Origin: Urechis unicinctus
Taxonomy: Eukaryota; Annelida; Polychaeta; Xenopneusta; Urechidae
Length of the DNA stretch: 64,000 bases
Reading direction: 5' to 3'
Assembly (NCBI GenBank): GCA_034190875.2
Contig: CM067344.1
Coordinates: 68,473,527 to 68,537,526, forward strand
Every line of letters starts with the position of its first letter. Within the stretch, counting starts at the first letter, position 1. The translations under genes were made by a program, and so were the position numbers. This document shows, piece after piece, positions 13,401 through 45,762 of the stretch. The notes under the pieces were generated by a model, which did no database searches, was not told the origin of the DNA, and saw only the letters and a list, made by a program, of their open reading frames with translations.

Positions 13401-13997
13401 ACCTTATTATCTCTGGTCCCTAATCCTTGTTATCTCTGGTCCCTCAATGTGATTCACTTGGTCTGATGGTCACCGTCGGTGATAGTCATATCAGCTTGAG
13501 TCTGGTCCATTGTAGATTGCAGTAATGATAACTAAGTCAGACTTAGATAGCTCACAGCACAGCAGTCTGTTAGAGTAGCAAGCTCTCCTCTTCTGATCCA
13601 TCTACTCACCTCACCCATTCATCACTCACACTACAGCTCTCATGATTAGCATCTAATCTTATCCGTCTAAACCCAATGAATAAAATCCAGCTATTTTCCA
13701 TTGGATGTACATTAAATATTTGTATGTGTTTGTGTCTTACAGGTAAGGAGTGAGTACGTAAGCCAGTTGACAAGCACACAGTCTAGGATCCTACAGCAGG
13801 AACAGCTGCATCAACAGATGTCACAGGAACTCTCCACCCTCAGAGAAACACTCCGCTTGATGGGCAAGGAGATGCCCGAAAGACGCTTTGAGATGCCCAG
13901 CAGTAAGAAGAGATCGAGTGTTGAGGTGGGAGCAGCTAAACTGGGACAAGGGGAAGTTAAGGTGGTCAAGACCGAGAAATGTGTGGAGGATGAGTGA
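1455..13997 (+). CDS. SKI: SKI/SnoN family transcriptional co-repressor (six coding exons)
   Basis: Exons: 1455-2375, 6379-6503, 7076-7260, 7531-7739, 7986-8180 and 13743-13997, giving 629 residues with all phases matching. SKI/SnoN proteins sit in the nucleus, bind SMAD2/3 and SMAD4 and recruit NCoR/HDAC to repress TGF-beta/BMP targets. Exon 1 (307 residues) carries an N-terminal R-SMAD-binding-like stretch (about 11-38, SLSGPSNY), the Dachshund homology domain (about 104-191, with [12 protein letters not shown] and [20 protein letters not shown]) and the SMAD4-binding SAND-like zinc domain (about 208-278, with [35 protein letters not shown]). Exon 2 holds the family motif LSAFQPW; exon 3 holds [12 protein letters not shown]. 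Exons 4-6 encode a long charged coiled coil. The ATG at 1455 is chosen because the conserved frame opens there; the ATG at 1449 is out of frame. Human has two paralogues, SKI and SKIL; an invertebrate usually has one, and the symbol is used for the family. Confidence 0.93.
2376..6378 (+). other. SKI intron 1
   Basis: This is a 4-kb intron. It holds a C/A-rich low-complexity block at about 4020-4380 with imperfect repeats of CCCCTAACTCACCCATCA-type units and a run of C near 4218-4230. The stretch 4900-6250 is CpG-rich and carries several chance open frames on both strands, none of recognisable family. No RNA gene or transposon end is evident. Confidence 0.5.
4022..4380. repeat. C/A-rich low-complexity repeat
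   Basis: Imperfect tandem units built on CACCCATCA and CCCCTAACTCACCC, followed by a run of about a dozen C at 4218-4230. The open frames over it are composition artefacts (proline/threonine-rich). Confidence 0.6.
6760..6818 (+). CDS. SKI: Candidate alternative SKI exon (59 nt)
   Basis: A pyrimidine-rich acceptor (tatctacag) precedes a 59-nt open stretch followed by a consensus donor gtgagt. In the frame that fits exon 1 it reads [15 protein letters not shown] and onward, which looks like protein. It begins in phase 0 and ends in phase 2, exactly like the 125-nt exon 6379-6503. Either exon alone can join exon 1 to exon 3 in frame; both together shift the frame. It may be an alternative exon, or exon 2 may use another donor: a weak in-frame one exists near 6551. 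This is not resolved from sequence alone. Confidence 0.5.
8181..13742 (+). other. SKI intron 5 (last intron), CpG-rich with many poly-G/poly-C runs
   Basis: This 5.5-kb intron separates the fifth and last coding exons. It is rich in CpG compared with the aPKC and CAPZB regions and contains homopolymeric G or C runs near 8238-8250, 9007-9016, 9187-9196, 9227-9242, 11405-11414, 11896-11910 and 13207-13220. A foldback lies at 12405-12535. Several open frames of 60-170 codons exist (for example 11534-12043 and 10744-11157) but match no family I know and overlap each other on both strands, as expected in GC-rich DNA. Confidence 0.5.
12405..12535. repeat. 131-bp imperfect foldback (inverted repeat)
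   Basis: The left arm begins CAGGCGCTaGGTTCCC and continues with GCCAAGC and GTTATCTATA; the right arm, read on the opposite strand, begins CAGGCGCTcGGTTCCC, then GCCAAGC and GTTATCTATA. The arms are offset by an interrupted stretch, and the centre is AT-rich (tatataatagtagtatatta). It could form a long hairpin. It may be a foldback element remnant or a structured RNA; no neighbouring copy was seen. Confidence 0.65.
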
Positions 13998-16900
13998 TGT
14001 GGAAACGAGCCTGATTGACACTGATGACATCCAGGGTTCTATACAAGCTCTTCTTCTCCAACACTTCCTCCCATTTGGTTGTGTAGGATAAGTTGTGCTT
14101 GACGCGTTGATAGTGCTGGCGTTGGTTGTCTATGTGAATCACGAGGCATTCCAGACTGGCTCTGGACTGCCCCAGTCTGGTATGGAGGACTGATGGCACG
14201 ATATTGTGTCTATACCGCCTAATGTCTCCCCGGTGACTACAGGCATCCTGTTATGCTAAGTTTTTGTTACAAATTTTTTCTTTGTTTTGTGTTACTATTT
14301 TACGGTGCTATTCATGCAGAAGTGTTGACGCTGATGATATGTTTGGTTGCTGGTCGCGAGTACAAAAAGACGGACCATGGGCTATATGCTCGTGCTGCGC
14401 ATGCCTTGTGGTCGACTTGGATATTGAATTCTTATGTGGAAGTGGTCAATGGGAGCAGTGTGATACCGGTGATAAGAGGCAGTCAGTCATAGCACCAAGT
14501 GGTTACAGTATATTTCTATGTTAGTTTTGTGTGAGTGCTGGCCAGTAAATAGGAGGAAGAGTTCAATTGATATAAATCTGGATGCAATTCTGGACATGAC
14601 TTGTCTTGGTCAGATACGACAAGATCAGATTGGAGTGATGTGAGGGCAAGCACTGCACGCATCCTTGAAATAACAGACTATGTGCTGTGCCCACAACCAC
14701 TGCATTCAACTGGCATTATTCTGTAGATAGTGCTCTTTATTCTTTGTACACCATTCTTTGTATTATTGTCGCTGACCAAGCACTCGCTTGAAGTAACGGC
14801 CTGTAATGTAATGATTGTATCTTATATATCATATGAGACATTGCATGTGTTTCTTGCAGTTTTTATGCTTGAATATTCATTGTTTAAGACTTGGGGAGAA
14901 TATTTGGTGGAATGGAATCGGGCAGCAGCTCATGAGCAAGGCTTTTGCCTATATGCTCATGTATTAAATTACCTCATCCAATGGCGGGCATTCAATTAGT
15001 CCTTTGTTCGGGTCTTCAGTGACAAAATAGTTAAGCATTTGGGGCATTTTAAGAAAGTTTTTTTTTTTTTTTTTGAATTTGAAAGCTGTTCTTAGTTCAA
15101 TATTAGTTGCCCTGGATTTTTTCTCCAAGTGAATTTATCCGATGTATGTAAATATGTTGTACATAAGGAGATGAGTTTGAACGGTAGATATGGCCTCTGG
15201 CATACACCACTGACAGTGTAGCTCCCCAGCACAGCTGGTAGAAAGTGCCCTGGATTCTTCTTTCCTCGTTTAGCTTACAACATCTACTGTGTATTGCCTG
15301 CTAACATACACTTTCTCTTCATCCCCTAACACAATGTCAGTGTTGGAGCAATGTTTTGCGAGGGAATTATTTGTAGATGTTCATCTTTATGTGGAAGACT
15401 TGGTAATGACGTTATTAAAGTCCAGTTCCTTTTATCACGTTAGTATGGCTATATTTTACATGTTGAAATACCAATGAATGTGTTTTGACCTGGGGCTGTG
15501 GGGATAAGTGTTAATATGGTCTGGATGAGGTACATTACACGATAAATGAATACTCTTTACCTGCAGTTAAGTAAAGATGACCTTTGCTGAATGTTAAGTA
15601 TTAGTCCTGGCAGCATTAGTGTGACGTGCTGCAGTACTGTGGCTACAGGCGATGTGATGTATGCTACTTGCTTCTTATGCCAGATGGCTCCTCTGTTAGT
15701 TCGCTGAATTACCTTGTTCGTTATTTGTCCTGTATTTGAGTTCCAAACCGAAAAAACATGCATGGTATTTAGAATCAATTTCTGCTGTTATCATTTATTA
15801 TAAAAAGGGAAATCGGCCTACCAAGCTATCTGAAACTTGTTAACACCATTGCGTGTGCATGTTGCTTGCCAACACCATTGGCTGATGGTAGTGAAGTAGC
15901 CATAGCCATGCTCAAGAAGATGAACATCACTTAGATATGTAAATGGAGATTGAAAGTGGGGATGGAGTGTGAGTGAGGGGTCAACAGAGGGATGGGTCAA
16001 TTGGGTTGGATGTTTGTCGACGGAGGTGCCTGGTTAACATGGGGTCTTTTGGGAATGTTGGAAGATAGAAGGCTGTGTATACTTCCCGACCACAACATAA
16101 TATTGCAGCATTCATCTTGTCCCAATATACACCTAATAAATTATTTAAACTTGCTTCTTGTTTTTTTAGCTCTGCTGAATAGTAGAGCTCGTATATATGT
16201 CTGCATCTCCAAGATGAATAAACAAGATCTGAACATATATAGGATATCTATTGGAAGTACATAAAAGGAAACTCAACAGTATACATATTGTACAGGGTAC
16301 CACAATTTTAATTCTTTTTAGCAATACCCTATCATTTCATTTTCACTACATTAATGATATGTAAATACAGGTCTGTTCAAGGCTAGGTGTAGCAATCTTT
16401 TAACTCGACTACCAATGCATCAACGCCACAGTCGGGTAGCATCACGATTCACACACTTGTATATCAATATAATAATATTTTAAATGTAGATTTCAAATTA
16501 TCAGATTAAAATTTCAGAATGACTTATAGGAATGAATGAGGGATCAACCTCAATTCTAACAGTTTGTGAGATGCTTGTTGTAAAATAAATGTCAGGTAGT
16601 CCCTTAACGCAGGAAGTTATCAGTTAAAACAGGTCATTAGCTAACGTGTCATTGGTCAGCATTCACCACCAGTCCATGGACGTCATTATCTAATACAATC
16701 TGTTGGCCAAGAAGTGTTATAATCTACAGCATCGGTTGTAAGTCATGTCATGGCATGCAATTAACCAAGACAAATCATTGAGCTGTGTAGAACAGTAGCC
16801 AAGACAATTCACTAATACACAGGGTTTGCAAGCCGTCTCAATGTAACCTGTTTCCAAATTGTCATTTATCAGAACATGACAGGCACTTGTACGATATCAC

Positions 16901-17515
16901 ATGCAGGCAAAACACAAAATATAAATACACACTAATAACTCCAAATAGAACTGCTCCATGTCATTGCTAACCTTCAAGAACTTAGAGACTTTGATACTAC
17001 AGACATAAAACAAATATATTCAGATCCATAGCAAACTGACGATCATCATGAGCAAATCATGTTTAACAGTCATATGACAAACATGTCCAACCATCTGCTC
17101 TTAGAACCACGAACAACATATTCTACAGAAATAATTCACTATTCTAAATCAACTGGTTTCTCAAACTGAACACATTTTGAATCTGATCAATAATAACTAA
17201 GTAATTTGAATCAATTATCCTGACCAACTTATTTATGCAGGTTATACACAGTGCATCTTACTGACTGGGCATTTATTTATAAACGTGTCACAGGCATTCC
17301 CAAATCCAAATGCAACGCAACATGGTAAACAAAATGAGACAAACCCACAATATGAAAACAGAACGTTTGGGATTTGGTCTTCACATAGATTTATGATACT
17401 TTAGAAATATAAATACATTTTTTTATTCCAGATACATACATTGATCATTGAGAAGATGCCATAGATACAAGCATGGAACATGCTAATCGATGTGTGAAGA
17501 GTAATGAGAACACAA
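13998..17515. other. SKI 3' UTR and convergent aPKC 3' UTR
   Basis: The two genes are tail to tail. On the + strand AATAAA signals occur near 16135 and 16215, suggesting a SKI 3' UTR of about 2.2 kb. On the - strand AATAAA signals lie at 17422-17427 and 17272-17277, suitable for a short aPKC 3' UTR. A T-run lies at 15059-15074. No gene, RNA gene or transposon end is seen. Confidence 0.5.
17422..17427 (-). terminator. Candidate polyadenylation signal of aPKC
   Basis: AATAAA on the - strand, about 90 bases beyond the stop codon at 17516. A second AATAAA lies further on at 17272-17277. Either could serve; usage is inferred from position only. Confidence 0.4.
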
Positions 17516-33135
<15,620 letters not shown>

Positions 33136-36100
33136 CTGTATGGCAACACATACCTCTTAATAAGAAACTGAAATGTTTGAATAGTTAAAACAAACTGGTT
33201 AAAACTGCCACCAGTAATGAACATCACAACAAATATTTTAAGAGAATTCTTTTTACCAGAAATTGATTGCTTACTCTTAATTTTAAGGGATGGTCAATGC
33301 TAATTCAGCTTTAGTGACATTACTGGTTATCACAATCATTTCCTCTAACTACATACTCTTATGTAAGTTAGCTATATTGGCAAGACATTTATTTTCACAT
33401 TGGATTGCATAAAGTAAAGAAATATAATTGTTGATAGTAGTTCTCATTTGAACAACACTAGATATCATACTCACAGTTGCAGTTTGTTATAGGGGCAAAG
33501 AAGACTATGAAATGCTGGTATAGAGAATCTGATCTATGCCCAAAATCACCTCAATTTTGCAGTATGACAGTTTGTACCATATAATCTTGTGTGTAAGTAA
33601 CAGACTTCGTAACCACAAATCAATTGATACAAAAGATTTTTTGAAAGCATGCCCCGGAATCTAACCATTGACATATAAGTTATAGCCCTTAGTGGCCTTA
33701 ATCTTAACCAACTTGCATTCAAAGCCACATCAGGTATACACAAGCCTTAACAGAAAATCACTGCAGGGAAGATGTGAATTTATGAACCGCTGTTCTCTTT
33801 TGCACAATCTTATTATACCGTGTTTATTGGTCTGTCAGCCAGTTACTATTTTAGTGGTCATATATGCATGTAACTTATTTTAGTAGACACAAGGGTTTGT
33901 TACCTTCAGCAAATTTACAGTACAAGAACTACCATGTAATTTTCCATAATAACAATTTTGACCCATATTTCAACACCGAAGAGTGGGTGTGTCATATACA
34001 TATGTGTGTCCTATACTATAAATTTTACCGCAGTCCTTGTTCACTTGGGTAAAATGAAGAGAAAACATCGTCAAGAGTACAAACTAATGTACCTTAAAAT
34101 TATAATGGTCTATATTTCATGACAAAGTCATATATCAAGTGATATATATTCAATTCTGACTTTTTCAAATTACCTTATCACTATGAATACAAATCAGATC
34201 AAACAAACCCAGCGTATACAGCCTTCATTCTGATCTGGTGATCATCATCACCAAGCCTCTCTGCAGCAGGCATGCCTGTGGAGTCCGCTAATCACACCTA
34301 CAACACATACACAATCAATCAAATATTCCATACCAAAATTATAATTGCATTAGACAATTTTATTAGGTATAGAATTCAACTTAAATATCCTTGCATGTGA
34401 GCTTAGGATATCTTGCCCTAGAACATGACTGCTTTGCTTAATACTAAACAGTGGGAATTCTCTGCAAACTTAAGATTGATCATAAGATGTTATCTTCTGA
34501 TTGATCATAGATTAACAATGAAAATGGCAGACTCTGCTTGCTGGTAAGTACAAAACATTGAGGGTCACGTTTGTGGTCTACATGATAGTGATGAGGTTTG
34601 GTTTCAAGGTTTGGTTTCAGAGTATTGACATTATCTGGAGAAAGATGTTCTACTGGGGAGAGATATGCAGATAGAATCATTATAATAAATTCTCACAGCG
34701 TGTATTTTACCAACTGAACTTCACCCAGTTGCCTTGTTACCATGGTAGTGCTGGGCACTGTGCTAGCAAAACTCGGTTAAAGGACATCAAAGGGTGATCG
34801 CTCGTTCCACGTAGCGTCGAGTCTGTGGGGAGATTTTATTCTGAGCTACTTCATGAACTTCTCCATACAAATATCACAAATCTCGCAAACATGCTTTGTT
34901 GTCAGAAAGAGTGCTGGAGATACTGATGCGCATCAAGATTGAGGGTCCAGCTGTTCAGGTCAGAAAGCTGCTATGAACTTTATTGATGATAAACGAAGGA
35001 AGTGAATTAATATGCATGCAATGTTTGTACATTGTCGTTTGTGGTGTTGTGTTCAGTTATCAATAAACATCTATTTGGACCCTCGAGTTTCTTGTAGACT
35101 CCCGAAATGTGTTAGGAACCCTTAGGAATTTTAACCTAAGGTTCTTGGACCCTTGACAATTTTGGGCTAGCGAGAGCCCTGCCATACACACACCTCCACC
35201 CCAACCTCTGCCTCTGGTGTTACAGTCACCAAGTCACAGCGAGTCACTGATGACAGTGATGTGATGACCAGGTGACAGTTGACACCTATCATTTTGATAA
35301 CAGTTTGCAGGACATTGGAATACAATGTATACAATCAACAAATAATGTTATTATCCTTTTTCAATCTTATCACTGACGACATACACAAGTTTTGATTTTC
35401 GCACCAAATTATTCGTTAAGTTGAAAAATTTTCAGCCCACAACTTCTCAAAAGTCGTCTATATTATCCGACAACTTGAAACATTTCTGTTGATCGAGAAG
35501 AAGGAAATATCATTATTTATTCAGATGATAAGTAACCAGAAGTGCCCATCTTTCGTTGCTTTGTCGTGCTCGTGTAAATACTCCTTTGTTGTGGTTATCA
35601 AATTCTGAGGCATTACCAAGAGATATCTAATTTGTATATATTGAAACGAACTGCCTTCAAGAATTCATGCTTGCAAGCAATTTGTTGTCTAGCCCGGTTT
35701 GAATCGTCTAGCTGTACTTTCACAACAAAGTAACAAAGTCGTAGCAAACAAAGCATATAAATATTTGGGTAGACAACCGAACTTAACAAATTTGTCAAAA
35801 GTGCAGTGATTATAAAACACATATAGTAGTCAGAGATCTTAGTTTGAATATGGCGTCCATGTACTTTATATTACAATGGTATGTATAGAGTTCGGCTATA
35901 AACTCGGGATATTTATATCATACATATATACAGGCGTACATAGGTGCATAAGTACATGCGTACACACAAAAATACATACATATGTATCTATTTTGTTCCG
36001 CTTTATGTTTGCATTTTCGTTGTTGTTGTGTGTAAAAGATGAGTACCATGAAGTGATGCACGTGATTGGTTAGTTTTGACGTTTCCGGGATTGTTCCCCC

Positions 36101-36148
36101 ATTTTGGACGAGCGAAGCTTCCGTGTTGGAACCTCCTACTCTTGAAAA
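33136..36148. other. Region that should hold the aPKC first exon and the divergent CAPZB promoter
   Basis: aPKC reads leftward and CAPZB rightward, so both 5' ends should lie around here or slightly to the right. I searched the - strand for a start-codon exon ending in phase 2 before a GT donor and found none convincing. CpG content rises from about 34780 onward, especially 35400-36350, fitting a shared promoter zone. No RNA gene or transposon end was recognised. Confidence 0.4.
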
Positions 36149-36151
36149 ATG
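36149..36151 (+). CDS. CAPZB: Candidate CAPZB exon 1 (start codon only)
   Basis: The second CAPZB exon begins in phase 0 with Ser-Glu-Gln-Gln, the residue after the initiator Met, so exon 1 should end exactly at ATG before a GT donor. The sequence gaaaaATGgtttgt here fits and follows a CpG-containing leader. A rival is ATGgtatgt at 35876-35878. The choice is not decided. Confidence 0.3.
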
Positions 36152-36516
36152 GTTTGTTATATTTATAAATCGATCATGAATTTGATTCATTGATGGAATG
36201 TGTTTATCCATTACAAATACGGTGATATCAGTTTGTGACGATTGCACTGCCCTGACATATTCATCGACAAACCGCATCTGATCCGATTGACAAGTTTTGG
36301 TCCGTCAGTCACTCAGTGTCACTCGGTCACTGCCACTGCCTGGTCAGTGTCGCCTGATTTTGCGTTGAAACTTTGATTTAATGGTGTTGGTATATGGACA
36401 ATATGTGGTGGTAAACAGATCGGTTATATGTTAGAAGTGATACTGGCCTGATCTACTTTCTGTAGCCTGTGTGACTGCACTGTGTTCGCTGTCATCTCAT
36501 GGACAACAGTTTCTAC

Positions 36517-36559
36517 CCTAGCTCCGGTCGAACGGTAACATGACGTCTTGTAGGGCTAT
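36517..36559. repeat. Dispersed repeat copy 1
   Basis: Shares CCTAGCTCCGGTCGAACGGT and GACGTCTTGTAGGGCTAT with a second copy at 54083-54136, in the same orientation. The second copy has an extra 11 bases in the middle. The family is unknown. Confidence 0.8.
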
Positions 36560-37184
36560 TTCTAACCCAGCTGGGATGGTCAAACACCGCGCCGATCTCG
36601 TTTGGGCTGTTTGATAGTCTCATGTAAATGACCACTGCCAACATGGTGCAATGTCACATTTATAATGCATCCATGGTGACTGATACATAAATGATAAAGA
36701 ATATATATAGTGATTATTCCATATGCATCTATATCAGGACTGCCACCAAGGTATAAAAGTTGAAAAGGAAATACAACATCGATTGTTACAAAGGAGCTCA
36801 GTATACATAGACTTTTTATGTTCCAACCTTTCTACTTTAACAATTTCCATGCTGTATACCATGATATCAACAGGCCAATGAACACCATCCTCAGCAATGT
36901 AATATTCAAAGGACATAGTAATTGCATGAAAGTATCATTAAGAATCAGCCGTACACGGCAGGGTAAGGTGTGCCTACCATAATCACTAGGTGTTTTTTTA
37001 CCTTAGGTTTACTAAGAGAGCTAGAGCAAAATCTGAAATAGTCACTGCATATTTGATGCATTTTCATGGCAATATCTCCTTTGATGTAACAACCACATTG
37101 ATCTTCTCAGTGTGCTGTATCCAAAATAGCTATGTATTCAATTCACTATGACTGACATTTATAGTACTATCATTGTGTAAGTTA

Positions 37185-38607
37185 CAGGGCTAGAAATTAG
37201 CCAAATATTTCACCGGCCAGTCGGGCCGGTAACCTTGAAATTCTACCGGCCCTACAATTTTCTACCGGCCCTACATTTTCAGTTATAAATAATAGTAAAA
37301 AAGAAAAAATGTACGCGTTTTTATTGTTATTATCATTTATTCTTATATTAAATGCAACGTTCATATCAATATTTACAAACTTGTCAAAACACACAAAAAG
37401 CAGGCATTTATTCAATGAAGTCAACAGTACAATTTTCCAACACACACATATACTCTTCCTCATCATCATCATCACTTCTTATATCTAGTCTGCGACCTCT
37501 CAGTCCTGAGGACATGACATCTACAGAAATTTTGTACTGTTAAAAAATCGCATGCCGTTATATAGGTATGCAAGTCAACTCGCAAGAAACGCTTAAAGAA
37601 AACATGCCACGCGCATTACGTCATACAACTGTTGGTGGGCCTATTGTTAAATGCAATTAGAACGCACTGCAATCACACAGCAAACGCGGAAAAAAGTCTT
37701 GAGGAGCGTGTGAAGAAAACATCGCTCACGTATGGGTGATGTTACGTTTTTCCGTCGCGTCACTTACAACTGTTACTGGCGCAAGAAGAGTAGACTTGTC
37801 TACGTTCAGTTGCATTAAGTTTGTTTTGTTGTGGCTATTACGATTCTAAATAATTGCTGCAGATGCTCATGTATGCGTGAATCCAGCTTTTCTGCATAAC
37901 CCGGCTTTTATCTCAATTCTTATGAATACCATTCACAGATGATACATGGTTAATCAAATTAATGAATTAAAATAAAAATGCTTTTATGCGATGGAAAAGC
38001 GGTTACATGAAATTTGTCAACAGACAGGAAATGGGGAGTCTCGTTGATTCGTTGTTGCCAAGTAACCGTTCGACTTATTCAGGTCAGTAGGTGCATGTTG
38101 TATAATACAGTATTCAAATACGAGAGGCTGTCATTAGATAGCTTGGGAAGGAGTGGGGTGGGCTGTTGTCCATGTTCTTGTCTTCACACCAGATACCGTG
38201 ATGGGTCAAAATTATACACCGACTGCAGCCAGCTGATCCCTGATTTATGGATTATAAAGTCTTCAAAAACAATCAAGGCACGTTAGTTGCATAACTTTTT
38301 CTGTGAGCCTATCTATGCCATCGGTTTATTCAACAGTTTACTTTCAGTTTATATACTATAGGTCAATAAATTATGCAAGACATGATAGTAAACAGCCGGG
38401 AAACTTTTTTTATCATGTGTTTGTCGGGTTTATGGTTCAAGCGACACTTAATTACGCGATCCCCACTGCTGTTGTATTAAACCGAGCGCGAGGTGTTAGC
38501 GCGAAAAAATCTACCCACCAGCCGGGCAGGTGGTTGTGATTATTCACCCGCCCGACTAAAATTTCACCCGCCATTGGTAGGTGGGCGGGTGGTAATTTCG
38601 AGCCCTG
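37185..38607. mobile_element. Non-autonomous hAT-like DNA transposon, 1.4 kb
   Basis: The left end starts CAGGGCTAGAAATTA and the right end, read inverted, starts CAGGGCTCGAAATTA, giving about 15-bp terminal inverted repeats with one mismatch. Both ends are followed inward by GC-rich stretches with GGGCCGGT or GGGCGGGT motifs. The element is flanked by a direct repeat AAGTTA (37179-37184 and 38608-38613), a likely target-site duplication, although hAT duplications are usually 8 bp. Ends of the CAGGGCTCGAAATTA type are, from memory, common in hAT-like elements of aquatic animals. No transposase frame is present. It lies in the presumed first intron of CAPZB. Confidence 0.75.
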
Positions 38608-39470
38608 AAGTTAAGTTTAATTATATAGGGGAATATAGTTTTAGGACCTAATAGTGGAGTTGACATCCTTCCTTAAGATTTTTTGAAGTTGTAAGTAGTC
38701 TAATGGTAAAAAATACCCTTAGAAAACAAAATTCTCATTAAAAAATTATCACAGATATTTTTGTGAGGCTTTCTCTCAAGGAGGTCTTGGTGCTTAAATA
38801 AGGTTTCAAAATACATCAGAAATGGCTTTTTAAATATTGAAATCAGTTATTAGATTTGATGTATTTGAATTACAGACATTTAAGTTTCATTTTGCATGAT
38901 AGTTGTCCAAAATAGGGCTATAATTGAAAAATGGCATGGATGCTGGTAAAAAAAATGTCCAGAGCACACAATCAACATTTTGATCATATGTATTACAATT
39001 TATTACTTAAAATTTCTTTTTATGAGTTATTGTTTAATATTGATATTATCTCATACTGGAAAGCTCAACTCTGATGGCCTCCATCCACAATGGCATTTTG
39101 ATATTGAAGTCCAAACTCCCACTGTTAAGTCTTGCAAATGACGTTGTGTACTCTATAGTTCAATGCTACATCAGCCAGTTCCTACTCTTGCCTTGCTCCC
39201 ATGCTTTGTTGATCTAGGTAGCAAGAACTGTCAGGGTCAGTCCGACGTTTATTTAGCTAAAACAAATATATACTTGATGCAACATCAATTTGTAATTACA
39301 CTTAAAATTGAGTTTGACTGGAGTATTGCTGCATAATTTGCCCCTGTTTTGGATAAGTCAAATCGATAAAGGGCGAGTGCTTACCTATTATTTCCTGTGT
39401 ACACAAATCCATATATAAGTATACTCGTGCATACACAAATGCATATATATATATATATATGTACATATAA

Positions 39471-45472
<6,002 letters not shown>

Positions 45473-45756
45473 TCTCAACCCACATCATGCGAGCCTCTTG
45501 GTTTCATCAGACACATCACATGATAGTAGAAAAGGCTGTTTTCTTCTATTGATTCATTTATCTGCCAATGAAACCTGGAATAATTGTACATATTCATTGG
45601 TTATATATATATAGTGTATACTATCTTGGTGAGAAGAATTATTTTCTGCATTTGTTGCTACAATATAATGAAAATTTATCCTCTGCTGTAGTACACGCAT
45701 ACAAAATAGAGAAATTAGCACGCAACATGAAGAAGTGAAGTGAATATTCTGTGTGC

Positions 45757-45762
45757 AATAAA
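45757..45762 (+). terminator. Candidate CAPZB polyadenylation signal
   Basis: AATAAA 285 bases after the CAPZB stop codon, in an AT-rich 3' UTR. Position suits a normal 3' end; no transcript data support it here. Confidence 0.5.

Noticed and set aside
33475-33545. Possible aPKC N-terminal exon ending at gtgagt in phase 2
   Set aside because: The frame lacks an ATG and has an in-frame stop just upstream, and its residues do not resemble a PB1 first strand.
33660-33700. MSMVRFRG-like - strand stretch resembling the start of a PB1 domain
   Set aside because: No GT donor follows in the required phase, so it cannot join the PB1 exon at 33135.
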